From NCBI RefSeq assembly GCF_001514115.1, contig NZ_KQ948458.1:1-64000 (forward strand): a stretch of DNA of 64,000 bases, given 5' to 3'. Under the pieces are notes generated by a model. That model did no database searches. It was not told the DNA's origin and worked only from the letters and a program-made list of their open reading frames with translations. Positions within the stretch are counted from its first letter, which is position 1. Every line of letters begins with the position of its first letter. The stretch comes from Streptomyces olivochromogenes. Its GTDB lineage: Bacteria; Actinomycetota; Actinomycetes; Streptomycetales; Streptomycetaceae. The translations under genes were made by a program, and so were the position numbers. This document shows, one piece after another, positions 42,332-50,688 of the stretch.

Positions 42332-44131
42332 ATGCTGCCGACGCCCCGGCACAGACGTACCCATCGCATCCTCGCCGCCGCCGCTGGGCTGGCCACCGTC
42401 GGCGCCCTGGCCGCCGCGATGCCCGCGAGCGCAGGGCAGGACAGGTCGAACCCGCACCACCACCCCGGCAGCGGCCGCTACCAGGACGTACAGCTGCTGT
42501 CCTTCAACGACCTGCACGGCAACCTGGAGCCGCCGGCCGGGTCGTCCGGCCGGGTCACGGAGCTCCAGGCGGACGGCACGACGAAGTCGATCGACGCGGG
42601 CGGTGTCGAGTACCTCGCCACGCATCTGCGCCAGGCCCGCCAGGGCAACAAGTACTCGATCACGGCCGCGGCCGGTGACATGGTCGGGGCTTCCCCGCTG
42701 ATCTCCGGGCTCTTCCACGACGAGCCGACGATCGACGCGCTGAACAAGCTCGACCTGGATGTGACGAGCGTCGGCAACCACGAGTTCGACGAGGGCGCCA
42801 AGGAGCTGGGCCGCCTGCAGAACGGCGGCTGCCACCCCACGGACGGCTGCTACGACAAGAAGGCGAAGTTCCGGGGTGCCGACTTCCCGTACCTCGCGGC
42901 GAACGTCACCGACGAGAAGACCGGCAAGCCGATTCTCAAGCCCTACTGGGTGTGGAAGAAGAACGGCGTCAAGGTCGGCTTCATCGGCGTGACGCTGGAA
43001 GGCACCCCGAACATCGTGTCGGCCGACGGCGTCAAGGGACTGAAGTTCGGCGACGAGGTCGAGACGATCAACAAGTACGCCAAGGTGCTCCAGCGCCAGG
43101 GCGTGAAGTCGATCGTCGCGCTGATCCACGAGGGCGGCGCGCCCGCGTCGACGGCGTACAACTACGACTGCGACAGCCCCGGCGCCGGTGACGGCATCTC
43201 TGGGCCGATCGTCGACATCGCCAAGAACGTCACGCCGGCCGTGGACGCCCTGGTCACCGGCCACACCCACCAGGCGTACGCGTGCACCATCCCGGACCCG
43301 TCGGGCAAGCCCCGCATGGTGACGTCGGCCTCGTCCTTCGGCCGCCTCTACACGGACACGACGCTGACGTACGACCGCTGGACCGGCGACATCGCGCGTA
43401 CGGCGGTGAAGTCGGCGAACCACGTGGTCACCCGTGACGTGGCGAAGGCCGCCGACATGACGTCCCTGATCAGCAAGTGGAAGACGCTGTCCGCCCCGAT
43501 CGCCTCGCGTCCCATCGGCTACATCGCGGGCGAGATCGGCAACGCCGGCAACGAGTCCCCGCTCGGCGACATGATCGCCGACGCGCAGCTCGCGTACGCC
43601 AAGTCCGTCGACCCCGAGGCCGACCTCGCGGTGATGAACCCGGGCGGCATCCGCGCCGGGCTCACCTACGCGGCGAGCGGCAGTGAGGGCGACGGAGTGG
43701 TGACGTATGGGGAGGCGTACACGGTCCAGCCGTTCGCCAACACCGTCAACCTGGTGAACCTCACCGGCGCTCAGGTGATCACGGCACTCCAGCAGCAGGT
43801 CAGCGGGGCCAACGAGGCCGCGCCGAAGATCCTGCAGATCTCCAAGGGCCTGACCTACACGCTGGACCTGACGAAGACGGGCGCGGCCCGGGTGGTCGCC
43901 GACTCGGTCAAGCTCAACGGCGCGGCGATCGACCCCGCCGCCACCTACCGCGTCGCGATGAACTCCTTCCTCGCGGGCGGCGGCGACGGCTTCGCCGAGC
44001 TCGGCAAGGGCGGAGACGTCCTGGTCGGCGGCGACGACCTGGCGGCCTTCGAGTCCTACCTGACGGCCAACTCCTCGGCCACGGCGCCGTACCCGGTGCC
44101 GACGGCGGACCGGATCACGGTCGTGCGGTAG
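42332..44131 (+). CDS. Secreted 5'-nucleotidase / UshA-like metallophosphatase
   Basis: A 599-aa exported phosphohydrolase. Signal peptide (about 1-35, ending PASA), then a metallophosphoesterase domain with FNDLHGNL, GDMVGASP, VGNHEFDEG and TGHTHQAY, and a C-terminal nucleotidase domain (NPGGIRAGL, VAMNSFLAGGGDGFAEL). It should dephosphorylate nucleotides outside the cell to supply phosphate. ATG at 42332 has GGGGGG upstream. No cell-wall anchor motif. Confidence 0.95.
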   Translation: MLPTPRHRRTHRILAAAAGLATVGALAAAMPASAGQDRSNPHHHPGSGRYQDVQLLSFNDLHGNLEPPAGSSGRVTELQADGTTKSIDAGGVEYLATHLRQARQGNKYSITAAAGDMVGASPLISGLFHDEPTIDALNKLDLDVTSVGNHEFDEGAKELGRLQNGGCHPTDGCYDKKAKFRGADFPYLAANVTDEKTGKPILKPYWVWKKNGVKVGFIGVTLEGTPNIVSADGVKGLKFGDEVETINKYAKVLQRQGVKSIVALIHEGGAPASTAYNYDCDSPGAGDGISGPIVDIAKNVTPAVDALVTGHTHQAYACTIPDPSGKPRMVTSASSFGRLYTDTTLTYDRWTGDIARTAVKSANHVVTRDVAKAADMTSLISKWKTLSAPIASRPIGYIAGEIGNAGNESPLGDMIADAQLAYAKSVDPEADLAVMNPGGIRAGLTYAASGSEGDGVVTYGEAYTVQPFANTVNLVNLTGAQVITALQQQVSGANEAAPKILQISKGLTYTLDLTKTGAARVVADSVKLNGAAIDPAATYRVAMNSFLAGGGDGFAELGKGGDVLVGGDDLAAFESYLTANSSATAPYPVPTADRITVVR

Positions 44132-44172
44132 TCCCTTACGGAAAGTTCCTTACGGAGTTCCTTACGGAACGG

Positions 44173-44210
44173 GCGGGGCCGGTACGCGGACGCGTACCGG
44201 CCCCGCTTTT
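44173..44210 (+). terminator. Terminator of the 5'-nucleotidase gene
   Basis: Perfect 16-bp stem (44173-44188 with 44191-44206) with 2-nt loop followed by four T residues. Confidence 0.92.
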
Positions 44211-44402
44211 CTTTGACCTAAATTCTGTGTGAGTAGTGGATTGGTTCCACGGTCCATCTGAAAATTTGTTTCAGCCGTAATTCATTGAGGTCTCAGCCGA
44301 ATTGGCGATTTCAAGGTCCCGGGTCCCGTAGTGTTTTCCATGTCGAAAGCGAACAGCGCAAACGACAAAGGGAATTCACCCGCAGGGAACAAGGAGACAC
44401 CC

Positions 44403-44540
44403 ATGAGCTTCCACAAGATCGCCCCGGTCAAGAAGCACCACAAGCCGGCCCCGGCCCCGAAGAAGCCCGCGAAGCGCCAGCCCGCCAAGCCGGCCCCGGT
44501 GGCGCAGAAGCCCGGGCGCCGCCCTGTCGGCAACAAGTAA
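44403..44540 (+). CDS. Tiny basic His/Lys/Pro-rich protein, copy 1 (45 aa)
   Basis: A 45-aa very basic peptide: MSFHKIAPVKKHHK followed by Lys/Pro/Ala repeats. No signal peptide or transmembrane helix. ATG at 44403 has AAGGAG 7 nt upstream. A second copy with the same first 14 residues follows 113 bp later. The composition is like H1-tail or metal-binding (His) peptides. It is intrinsically disordered. Function unknown. Confidence 0.75.
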   Translation: MSFHKIAPVKKHHKPAPAPKKPAKRQPAKPAPVAQKPGRRPVGNK

Positions 44541-44567
44541 GCAAGATCCACCCCCGATTAACAGATC

Positions 44568-44630
44568 CACCCGCACTCAGCGGTTCACCACCCGCACTCA
44601 GCGGTTCACCACCCGCGACCAGCGGATCAG
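44568..44630. repeat. Three 21-bp tandem repeats between twin peptide genes
   Basis: Units 44568-44588 and 44589-44609 are identical (CACCCGCACTCAGCGGTTC...); 44610-44630 is a diverged third. The block lies in the short gap between the two MSFHK genes. Confidence 0.88.
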
Positions 44631-44653
44631 TCAAAGCTACGAGAGGGAAACCC

Positions 44654-44794
44654 ATGAGCTTCCACAAGATCGCCCCCGTCAAGAAGCACCACAAGGCCGC
44701 CCCGGTCGCGAAGCGCCGGCCCGCCAAGCCGGCCCCGGTGGCGAAGAAGGCCGTCGCTCCGAAGAAGCGCCCGGTCAGCCGTCAGGGCCAGTAG
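44654..44794 (+). CDS. Tiny basic His/Lys/Pro-rich protein, copy 2 (46 aa)
   Basis: A 46-aa duplicate of the preceding gene, identical over the first 14 residues (MSFHKIAPVKKHHK) and then a Lys/Pro/Ala/Val-repeat body. ATG at 44654 follows GAGAGGGAAACCC. It lies 92 bp before an ABC exporter on the same strand, so possible co-expression. Confidence 0.75.
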   Translation: MSFHKIAPVKKHHKAAPVAKRRPAKPAPVAKKAVAPKKRPVSRQGQ

Positions 44795-44886
44795 CAGCCC
44801 GCGCGAGGCGGGGTCCCCGGGAATTATCGGTTTCCGGTGGCCCCGCCTCGGCCATGTTCCGGACCGGAAAGGGAAGTTGATTTGAT

Positions 44887-46641
44887 ATGCGGGAAGTACG
44901 GGAGGCATTCGCACGCTTCTGGCCGCTGACGCGCGGCGACCGCAAATGGCTGCTGCTGATCATCGGCTGCGTCGTCGTGGCCGCGCTCGCCGAGACGGCC
45001 TCGATCCTGCTCTTCGCCCAGCTCACGGACCACGCCCTGAAGGCCGGTTCGCTCTCCGCGTTCTGGGAGCCGGCCGGAGCCTGGCTGGGCGTCGCCGCGA
45101 TCGGCGCGATCGTCGGCTACCTCGGCAACTCGCTCGCCGTGTGGACCGCGGAGAGATTCGTCCTGCGTCTGCGCGCGAGTGTCTTCCGGCACGTCCAGGA
45201 CCTGCCGCCCGACTTCTTCCAGAAGCACCGCCAGGGCGACCTGGTCGAACGGCTCACCGGTGACGTCGAGGCCATCGAGCAGATGGTCGTGTCGGGTGTC
45301 GTCGGGACGGTCTCCGCCGCCTTCTCCGCCGTCTTCTACGCCGCCGCCGCGCTCTGGCTGCGCTGGGACCTCGCCCTCGTCACCTTCCTGCTCGCCCCCC
45401 TCTTCCTCGTCGCCGCCCGCCGGTTCGCCGGCCGCATCAAGACCGCCTCCCAGGAGGAGCGGGCCGCCGACGGCGCGATCACCTCGGTCGTCGAGGAGTC
45501 CCTCGGCAATGTGGTGCTGACCCAGGCGTACAACCGCCGCCGCGCCGAGGAGAAGCGGCTCGACCGCGAGGCGCGGGCCTGGATGCGGGCGTCGGTGCGC
45601 GGGGCACGGGCGAGCGAGATGTACGAGCAGTTCGTCGAGGTCGTCGAGACGCTGTGCGTGCTCGCCGTGATCGGCCTCGGCGCCTGGGAGATCTCGAAGG
45701 GGCGCATGTCACTCGGTCAGTTGCTCGCCTTCGCCGCGTTCCTCGGCTACCTGTACCCGCCGATCCGCAATCTGGGTCAGCTCGGTCTCACCCTCACCGC
45801 CGCCACCGCCGGCGCGGAACGCATCCAGGAGATCCTGGACACCGAACCCGCCGTCACCGAACCCGCCGAGCCCGTCCGGGAGTGGCCCGTGCACGGCTGG
45901 GTCAGCTTCCACGGCGCGTCGTTCCGCTACCCAGGCGCCGACCGCGAGTCCCTGCACGACGTGACCTTCACCGCGGGACCCGGCGAACTCGTCATCGTCA
46001 CCGGCCCGAGCGGCGCCGGAAAGTCGACGCTCTCCAAACTCCTCACCCGCTTCTACGACCCCACGGCCGGCGTGGTCTGCCTGGACGGCGTCCCGCTGCC
46101 CGACATGTCCCTGGAGTTCCTGCGCGAGAACGTGGCGCTGCTGCCCCAGGAGACGCTGATCCTGCACGGCACGATCCGCGAGAACATCGAGTGCGGCAGG
46201 CCGGGCGCGTCCCAGGCGGACATCGAGCGGGCGGCGACGGACGCGGTCGCGCACGACTTCATCGGCGCGCTGCCCGACGGGTACGACACCGAGATCGCGC
46301 CCGGCACGGCCACCCTGTCCGGCGGCCAGCTCCAGCGGATCGCGATCGCCCGCGCGATGCTGCGCGCCGCGCCCGTCCTGGTCCTCGACGAGCCGACCGC
46401 CGGGCTCGACTCGATCGCCGCCCGCCGGGTGGTGCAGCCGCTGCGGCGCCTGATGGCGGGCCGTACGACCATCATGATCACGCACGATCTGAGCCTCGCC
46501 CCCGACGCCGACCGGATCCTGGTGGTGGACGGTGGCCGGCTGGTGGAGGCGGGCACGCACGACGAGCTGATGGCGTGGGGCGGCGCGTACGCCCGGCTCG
46601 CGACGCCGGAACTCGACTACTTGGCGGCACGGAGCGTGTAG
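44887..46641 (+). CDS. ABC exporter half-transporter (MsbA/LmrA-like)
   Basis: A 584-aa fused exporter: six-helix ABC type-1 membrane domain (about 1-310) and ATPase with Walker A GPSGAGKST, signature LSGGQLQRIAIARA, Walker B LVLDEPTAGLDS and H-loop MITHDLS. ATG at 44887. No C39 peptidase domain. The substrate is unknown; two tiny basic peptides lie immediately upstream. Its 3' end overlaps a convergent response-regulator gene by 25 nt. Confidence 0.93.
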   Translation: MREVREAFARFWPLTRGDRKWLLLIIGCVVVAALAETASILLFAQLTDHALKAGSLSAFWEPAGAWLGVAAIGAIVGYLGNSLAVWTAERFVLRLRASVFRHVQDLPPDFFQKHRQGDLVERLTGDVEAIEQMVVSGVVGTVSAAFSAVFYAAAALWLRWDLALVTFLLAPLFLVAARRFAGRIKTASQEERAADGAITSVVEESLGNVVLTQAYNRRRAEEKRLDREARAWMRASVRGARASEMYEQFVEVVETLCVLAVIGLGAWEISKGRMSLGQLLAFAAFLGYLYPPIRNLGQLGLTLTAATAGAERIQEILDTEPAVTEPAEPVREWPVHGWVSFHGASFRYPGADRESLHDVTFTAGPGELVIVTGPSGAGKSTLSKLLTRFYDPTAGVVCLDGVPLPDMSLEFLRENVALLPQETLILHGTIRENIECGRPGASQADIERAATDAVAHDFIGALPDGYDTEIAPGTATLSGGQLQRIAIARAMLRAAPVLVLDEPTAGLDSIAARRVVQPLRRLMAGRTTIMITHDLSLAPDADRILVVDGGRLVEAGTHDELMAWGGAYARLATPELDYLAARSV

Positions 46642-47321
46642 CCGAGCCCCCGCACGGTCTGGATGAGCCGCGGTTCGCCGCGGCTCTCCAGTTTCCGGCG
46701 CAGGTACATCACGTACACGTCCAGCGTGTTCGACGTCGGCTCGAAGTCGAAGCCCCAGACCTCCTTTAGGATCTGGGCGCGACTGAGGACCTTGGCGGGA
46801 TGCCGGAGCAGATACTCCAGCAGGGCGTACTCGGTCCTGGTCAGGTCGAGGGGGCGGTCGGAGCGGGTGACGGTGCGGGTGGGCCGGTCCATGGCGAGGT
46901 CCCCGAAGGCGAGCCGGTCGTCGAGACGGGGAGCGCACTGCTTCGGCTGCGGGCTGCGGCGCAGCAAGGCCCTGACCCGGGCGAGGAGTTCCTCGGCGGC
47001 GAAGGGCTTCATGAGGTAGTCGTCGGCGCCGTTGTCGAGGGCGACGATACGGTCGCCGACCGCGTCCCTGCCGGTGATCATGAGGATGGGGACGGTGGAC
47101 CCGGAGGCTCTGATCCGGCGCGTCGCGGCCAGCCCGTCGAGGCCGGGCATGGTGACGTCCATCAGCACCAGGTCGGGCCGCTCGTCCACCCCGGCCACCA
47201 GTTCGAGGGCCTCGCGGCCGTCCCCGGTGAGGACGGTCTCGTACCCCTCGAACCTGAGCAGCCGGTCGAGCCCCTCACGTACGGCCTCGTCGTCATCGGC
47301 CAGCAGAATCTTCCGCGCCAT
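46617..47321 (-). CDS. Orphan OmpR-family response regulator (MprA-like)
   Basis: A 234-aa regulator: receiver with acidic DDD pocket (LLADDDEA) and phospho-acceptor Asp in LVLMDVTMPGLDG, then a winged-helix output (LTRTEYALLEYLLRHP...VWGFDFEPTSNTLDVYVMYLRRKLE). A paralogue with nearly identical C-terminal DNA-reading helix lies at 49957-50688 with its kinase. No kinase is adjacent here. ATG at 47321; the stop is inside the convergent ABC gene (25-nt overlap). Confidence 0.93.
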   Translation of the reverse strand: MARKILLADDDEAVREGLDRLLRFEGYETVLTGDGREALELVAGVDERPDLVLMDVTMPGLDGLAATRRIRASGSTVPILMITGRDAVGDRIVALDNGADDYLMKPFAAEELLARVRALLRRSPQPKQCAPRLDDRLAFGDLAMDRPTRTVTRSDRPLDLTRTEYALLEYLLRHPAKVLSRAQILKEVWGFDFEPTSNTLDVYVMYLRRKLESRGEPRLIQTVRGLGYTLRAAK

Positions 47322-47449
47322 CCCCCCAACGTGTAACGGGGCGCTGTGGGAGGGCTTGGAGAGGGGTGTGGGGAGGCTGGGCGGTGTCCGCGCCCAGCCT
47401 CCCGGGGAGTCATGAAGCAGCGATGTACGTCACGAGGTCGTGGTGGGCG

Positions 47450-47587
47450 TCAGGAGGCGGTGGGCGTCCAGCCGCCGAGCCAGCCGGCGATCGACTGCCC
47501 CGCGGCCTGCGCGTCCGTCAACTGCGATCGCTCACCGCTCGCTGCGCCCGCGCCGGCACCGGTGTTCCCCTTCGCCGCGGGGGTCCA
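47450..47587 (-). pseudogene. Possible 3' remnant of a minus-strand gene
   Basis: An open 45-codon stretch, coding-like in GC pattern, ends in SQLTDAQAAGQSIAGWLGGWTPTAS and a stop at 47450, but has a TAG just upstream (47588-47590) and no ATG or GTG start. It may be the end of a gene cut by later events. Identity unknown. Confidence 0.3.
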
Positions 47588-47670
47588 CTACCTCGTAGAG
47601 GGATCAACGTGGCGCTGCCCCCGTCGGACTCACTCACGTTCATCAGGGGTGTTCTGGAAGGGCACCGGTC

Positions 47671-47721
47671 ATGAAGCACACCCCCGATCTCAGCAGCGCT
47701 GCCTGGCGCAAGTCGAGCTGA
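47671..47721 (+). pseudogene. DUF397 N-terminal fragment
   Basis: ATG at 47671 encodes MKHTPDLSSAAWRKSS followed by TGA. The start matches the N-terminal end of typical DUF397 proteins (...WRKSSYS...). The rest of the domain is absent, so this is a truncated copy. It lies 70 bp before the antitoxin-like gene. Confidence 0.6.
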
Positions 47722-47790
47722 TGCGTTCGGCGGCGTCTCGTTCGAGTGAGACGGGCTGGCGGTCGATAATGGTGGGGCTATGGTGATTCC

Positions 47791-48078
47791 ATGGCAGAGC
47801 ATACGACCATCCAGGTGACCAAGGAGGTCCGCGACCACCTGGCTCAGGTTGCCAAGGACCGCGGTGTGACCCTCGGGCAGCTCGTCGAGCAACTCGCGGC
47901 CGAGCAGCCAACCGCTGAGCAGATCGCCGAACGCGTGGCGGCCACGCGCAAAGTCCTGCGGGAGCGCATGGGCTGCAGGCTTACCGACGAGGAGTTCGAT
48001 AACGGGCCGGACGTGCTGGCCAATGTGTACGCAATGGCGGCGGAGAAGGCCCACGCCCTCCGAGGGCACGCTGCGTGA
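47791..48078 (+). CDS. VapB-like antitoxin
   Basis: A 95-aa protein: an N-terminal ribbon-helix-helix-like region (TTIQVTKEVRDHLAQVAKDRGVTLGQLVEQLA) and an acidic/Ala-rich tail. Overlaps the next gene by 4 nt (GTGA), the usual antitoxin-toxin arrangement. ATG at 47791 has GGTGAT upstream. Confidence 0.75.
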   Translation: MAEHTTIQVTKEVRDHLAQVAKDRGVTLGQLVEQLAAEQPTAEQIAERVAATRKVLRERMGCRLTDEEFDNGPDVLANVYAMAAEKAHALRGHAA

Positions 48079-48473
48079 TCATCCTCGACACCAGCGCGGC
48101 TACGGCGCTCACCCAGGGGCACGTTGCGCTGCACCGCTTGGTGGACAACGTTGCGCACACGCCTGGCGACTGGCTCCATGTCCCAGCCCTGTGCCTTATG
48201 CGAGCGGAAGAGGCTGACGAAGGAGCCGCGAGCAAGCTGCTCGCGCTGCCGGGGGTCCTCGTCGACCCGCTGGGCCAGACGGCGGCCACCCTGGTCGGAG
48301 GGATGGTTCGCGATGGATGGGGTGGCGCGGATACCTGCCATGCCATCTACGTCGCGACGCCGCATCTGGAGACCGGCGGCATGTCCATCATCCTGACGGG
48401 CCGGGAGGACGACTACCCGCCAGGATTCCTCGCCATCGATATTGATGCACCAGGAATGCTCGGCTTCTACTGA
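48075..48473 (+). CDS. PIN-domain-like toxin (VapC-type)
   Basis: A 132-aa protein opening with IILDTSAATAL, typical of PIN nucleases with its first acidic residue; further acidic residues occur at RAEEADEG and GADTCHAIYVAT. The spacing is looser than in standard VapC, so nuclease activity is probable but unproven. GTG at 48075. Its 3' end overlaps the convergent kinase gene by 7 nt. Confidence 0.7.
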   Translation: MIILDTSAATALTQGHVALHRLVDNVAHTPGDWLHVPALCLMRAEEADEGAASKLLALPGVLVDPLGQTAATLVGGMVRDGWGGADTCHAIYVATPHLETGGMSIILTGREDDYPPGFLAIDIDAPGMLGFY

Positions 48474-49960
48474 CCCTTGGCCCCGTCCTGACCCAGCTCG
48501 GGGGGCGGTGTGGGCGCGCCCGGCAGTCGTAGCGTCGCCACCGTTCCGCCGCCCTGCGCCGGTTGGAGGGACACCTCGCCGCCGGACTGCTGCACGGTCC
48601 TGGCCACGATCGACAGGCCCAGGCCCGAGCCCGGCAGTGCGCGGGCGGAGGGGGAGCGCCAGAAGCGGTCGAAGACGTGCGGGAGTTCCTCGGAGGGGAT
48701 GCCGGGGCCGTGGTCGCGGACGGTCAGTTCGCCGGCCTTGAGGATGACGTCGATGGCCTCCCCCTCGGGGCTGAACTTCACCGCGTTGTCGAGGATGTTC
48801 ACGATCGCCCGCTCCAGCGCGGACGGCTCCGCCCGTACGAACCAGGGCTGGAGGTCCGCCGTGATCGTCAGCTCGGGGCCGCGCAGGCGGGCGCGATGGA
48901 GGGCCGCCTCGACCGTTTCCTGGAGGTCGACCACCTGGATGCGGTCGCCCGACTGGCCCGCGTCCGAACGCGACAGCGTCTGCAGGTCGCCGATCAGCGC
49001 CGCCAGCTCCGTCATCTGCGCCTTCACCGACGACAGCAGCGCCTTGCGGTCCGCCGGGGGGATCGGGCGGCCCGTCTCCTCGCTGCGGGTGAGGAGTTCT
49101 ATGTTCGTACGCAGCGACGTGAGCGGCGTACGGAGCTCGTGGCCCGCGTCGGCGATCAGCTGCTGTTGCAGCTCGCGGGAGTTGGCCAGTGCGGACGTCA
49201 TCGAGTTGAAGGAGCGGGAGAGCCGGGCGACCTCGTCCTCGCTGTCGTCCTCGACGGGGATACGGATGGAGAGGTCCTCCGTGCGCGCCACGTGCTCCAC
49301 GGCCTCGGTGAGCTTGTCGACCGGGCGCAGGCCCGCGCGAGCGACCGCCAGGCCGGCGGCTCCGGCGCCGACGACTCCGATGCCCGAGACGAGGAGGAGG
49401 ACGAGAGAAAGGTCGTTGAGGGTGGCCTCGGTGCTCTTCAGAGGTACGGCGACGACAAAGGCCATTTTTTCGTACAACACGCGGGTGCTGGGCATGGTGT
49501 TGGGAACACCGTTGGCGACGAGCGCCGTCGTCATCACTCGTACGTCGTTGCCGTCACTGTCGGTGCCGTTCCGGATCGTGACGGCGCCGAGCTTCGCGTT
49601 CTTGGCCAGTTCTTTGTCGCTGTCGGCAACCTTCACTATGCCCCGAGAGCCCTCGAAGGCGCAGATGGTGCCGTCTGCCTGGACCACCTGAGCGTACGAA
49701 TCGGACTGTCCGCGGTAGTCATTGCTGCTGGCCTTCGGGGCCCGGCCGCAGTTGTTGAGGGCGTTCTCGACCACGGGGTACGGCAGGGATTTTCGCTGAG
49801 ACCCGAGAGACTCGTCGACCTGTTCGTACAGTTTCCTCTCCACGATGAACCAGCACGTCACCGAGACCGCCGCCACCGCGAACGCCACCGCCGCCGCCAC
49901 CAGCAGCGCCAAGCGTGACCGGATCGGCAGTGACCGGAACCGGCGCAGAACCCTCATCAC
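48467..49960 (-). CDS. Sensor histidine kinase (MprB-like)
   Basis: A 497-aa membrane kinase: two transmembrane helices (about 16-38 and 183-205) flank a ~145-aa sensor domain with Cys (ALNNCGRA, GTICAFEG). HAMP (RPVDKLTEAVEHVARTEDLSIRIPVEDDSEDEVARLSRSFN) leads to the H-box ADAGHELRTPLTSLR and an HATPase (NILDNAVKFS, DHGPGIP, GSGLGLSIV). GTG at 49960 overlaps the regulator's stop; ATG at 49957 is alternative. Cognate regulator is the upstream gene. Confidence 0.93.
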   Translation of the reverse strand: MMRVLRRFRSLPIRSRLALLVAAAVAFAVAAVSVTCWFIVERKLYEQVDESLGSQRKSLPYPVVENALNNCGRAPKASSNDYRGQSDSYAQVVQADGTICAFEGSRGIVKVADSDKELAKNAKLGAVTIRNGTDSDGNDVRVMTTALVANGVPNTMPSTRVLYEKMAFVVAVPLKSTEATLNDLSLVLLLVSGIGVVGAGAAGLAVARAGLRPVDKLTEAVEHVARTEDLSIRIPVEDDSEDEVARLSRSFNSMTSALANSRELQQQLIADAGHELRTPLTSLRTNIELLTRSEETGRPIPPADRKALLSSVKAQMTELAALIGDLQTLSRSDAGQSGDRIQVVDLQETVEAALHRARLRGPELTITADLQPWFVRAEPSALERAIVNILDNAVKFSPEGEAIDVILKAGELTVRDHGPGIPSEELPHVFDRFWRSPSARALPGSGLGLSIVARTVQQSGGEVSLQPAQGGGTVATLRLPGAPTPPPELGQDGAKGQ

Positions 49961-50688
49961 TCGGCGCCGCCCGACCGCAGGACGTACCCCACACCCCGCA
50001 CCGTGTGCACGAGGCGCGGCTCGCCGCCCGCCTCGGTCTTGCGGCGCAGGTACATGACGTAGACGTCGAGGGAGTTGGAGGAGGGCTCGAAGTCGAAGCC
50101 CCAGACCGCCTTGAGGATCTGCTCGCGGGTGAGGACCTGGCGCGGGTGGGCCAGGAACATCTCCAGCAAGGTGAACTCGGTGCGGGTCAGTTCGACCGCC
50201 CGGCCCCCGCGCGTGACCTCGCGCGTCGCGAGGTCCATCCGCAGGTCGCCGAAGGTCAGCGCGTCGTCGTCCGGGCTGCCGACCGTCGCGGCCGCGTAGG
50301 AACTGCGTCGCAGCAGGGCCCGGACCCGGGCGAACAGCTCGTCCAGCTCGAACGGCTTGACCAGGTAGTCGTCCGCGCCCGCGTCGAGGCCGGTCACACG
50401 GTCGCCCACGGTGTCGCGGGCCGTCAGCATGAGGATGGGGGTCGTCGTGCCCGCCCCGCGCATCCGGCGGGCGGCCGTCAGACCGTCCATCCGGGGCATC
50501 TGGATGTCCAGGACGACCAGGTCGGGCTGGTACGCGGTCGCCTTCTCCAGCGCGTCCGCTCCGTCGACCGCGACCTGGGTGTCGTATCCCTCGAAGGCGA
50601 GGCTGCGCTGAAGTGCTTCGCGCACGGCCGGCTCGTCGTCGACGATCAGGATGCGCTGGGTTTCACGGTCGCCTTCGGCGGGGCTCAT
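49957..50688 (-). CDS. OmpR-family response regulator (MprA-like)
   Basis: A 243-aa regulator: receiver with IVDDEPAV and phospho-acceptor Asp in LVVLDIQMPRMDG, C-terminal winged helix (LTRTEFTLLEMFL...VWGFDFEPSSNSLDVYVMYLRRK). Its stop overlaps the kinase start. The output domain closely matches that of the orphan regulator at 46617-47321. ATG at 50688. Downstream of a protease gene and small gene on the same strand. Confidence 0.94.
   Translation of the reverse strand: MSPAEGDRETQRILIVDDEPAVREALQRSLAFEGYDTQVAVDGADALEKATAYQPDLVVLDIQMPRMDGLTAARRMRGAGTTTPILMLTARDTVGDRVTGLDAGADDYLVKPFELDELFARVRALLRRSSYAAATVGSPDDDALTFGDLRMDLATREVTRGGRAVELTRTEFTLLEMFLAHPRQVLTREQILKAVWGFDFEPSSNSLDVYVMYLRRKTEAGGEPRLVHTVRGVGYVLRSGGAE

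Larger units (their letters stand above)
47322..47790. other. Intergenic/remnant region between regulator and toxin-antitoxin pair
   Basis: No intact gene seen. Two remnants are described separately: a C-terminal coding-like end on the minus strand (47450-47587) and a 16-codon DUF397 start on the plus strand (47671-47721). The rest is featureless by eye. Confidence 0.6.

Noticed and set aside
47518..48069. 183-codon minus-strand frame across the toxin-antitoxin genes
   Set aside because: Shadow of the antitoxin-toxin frames; no homology-like sequence or ribosome site.
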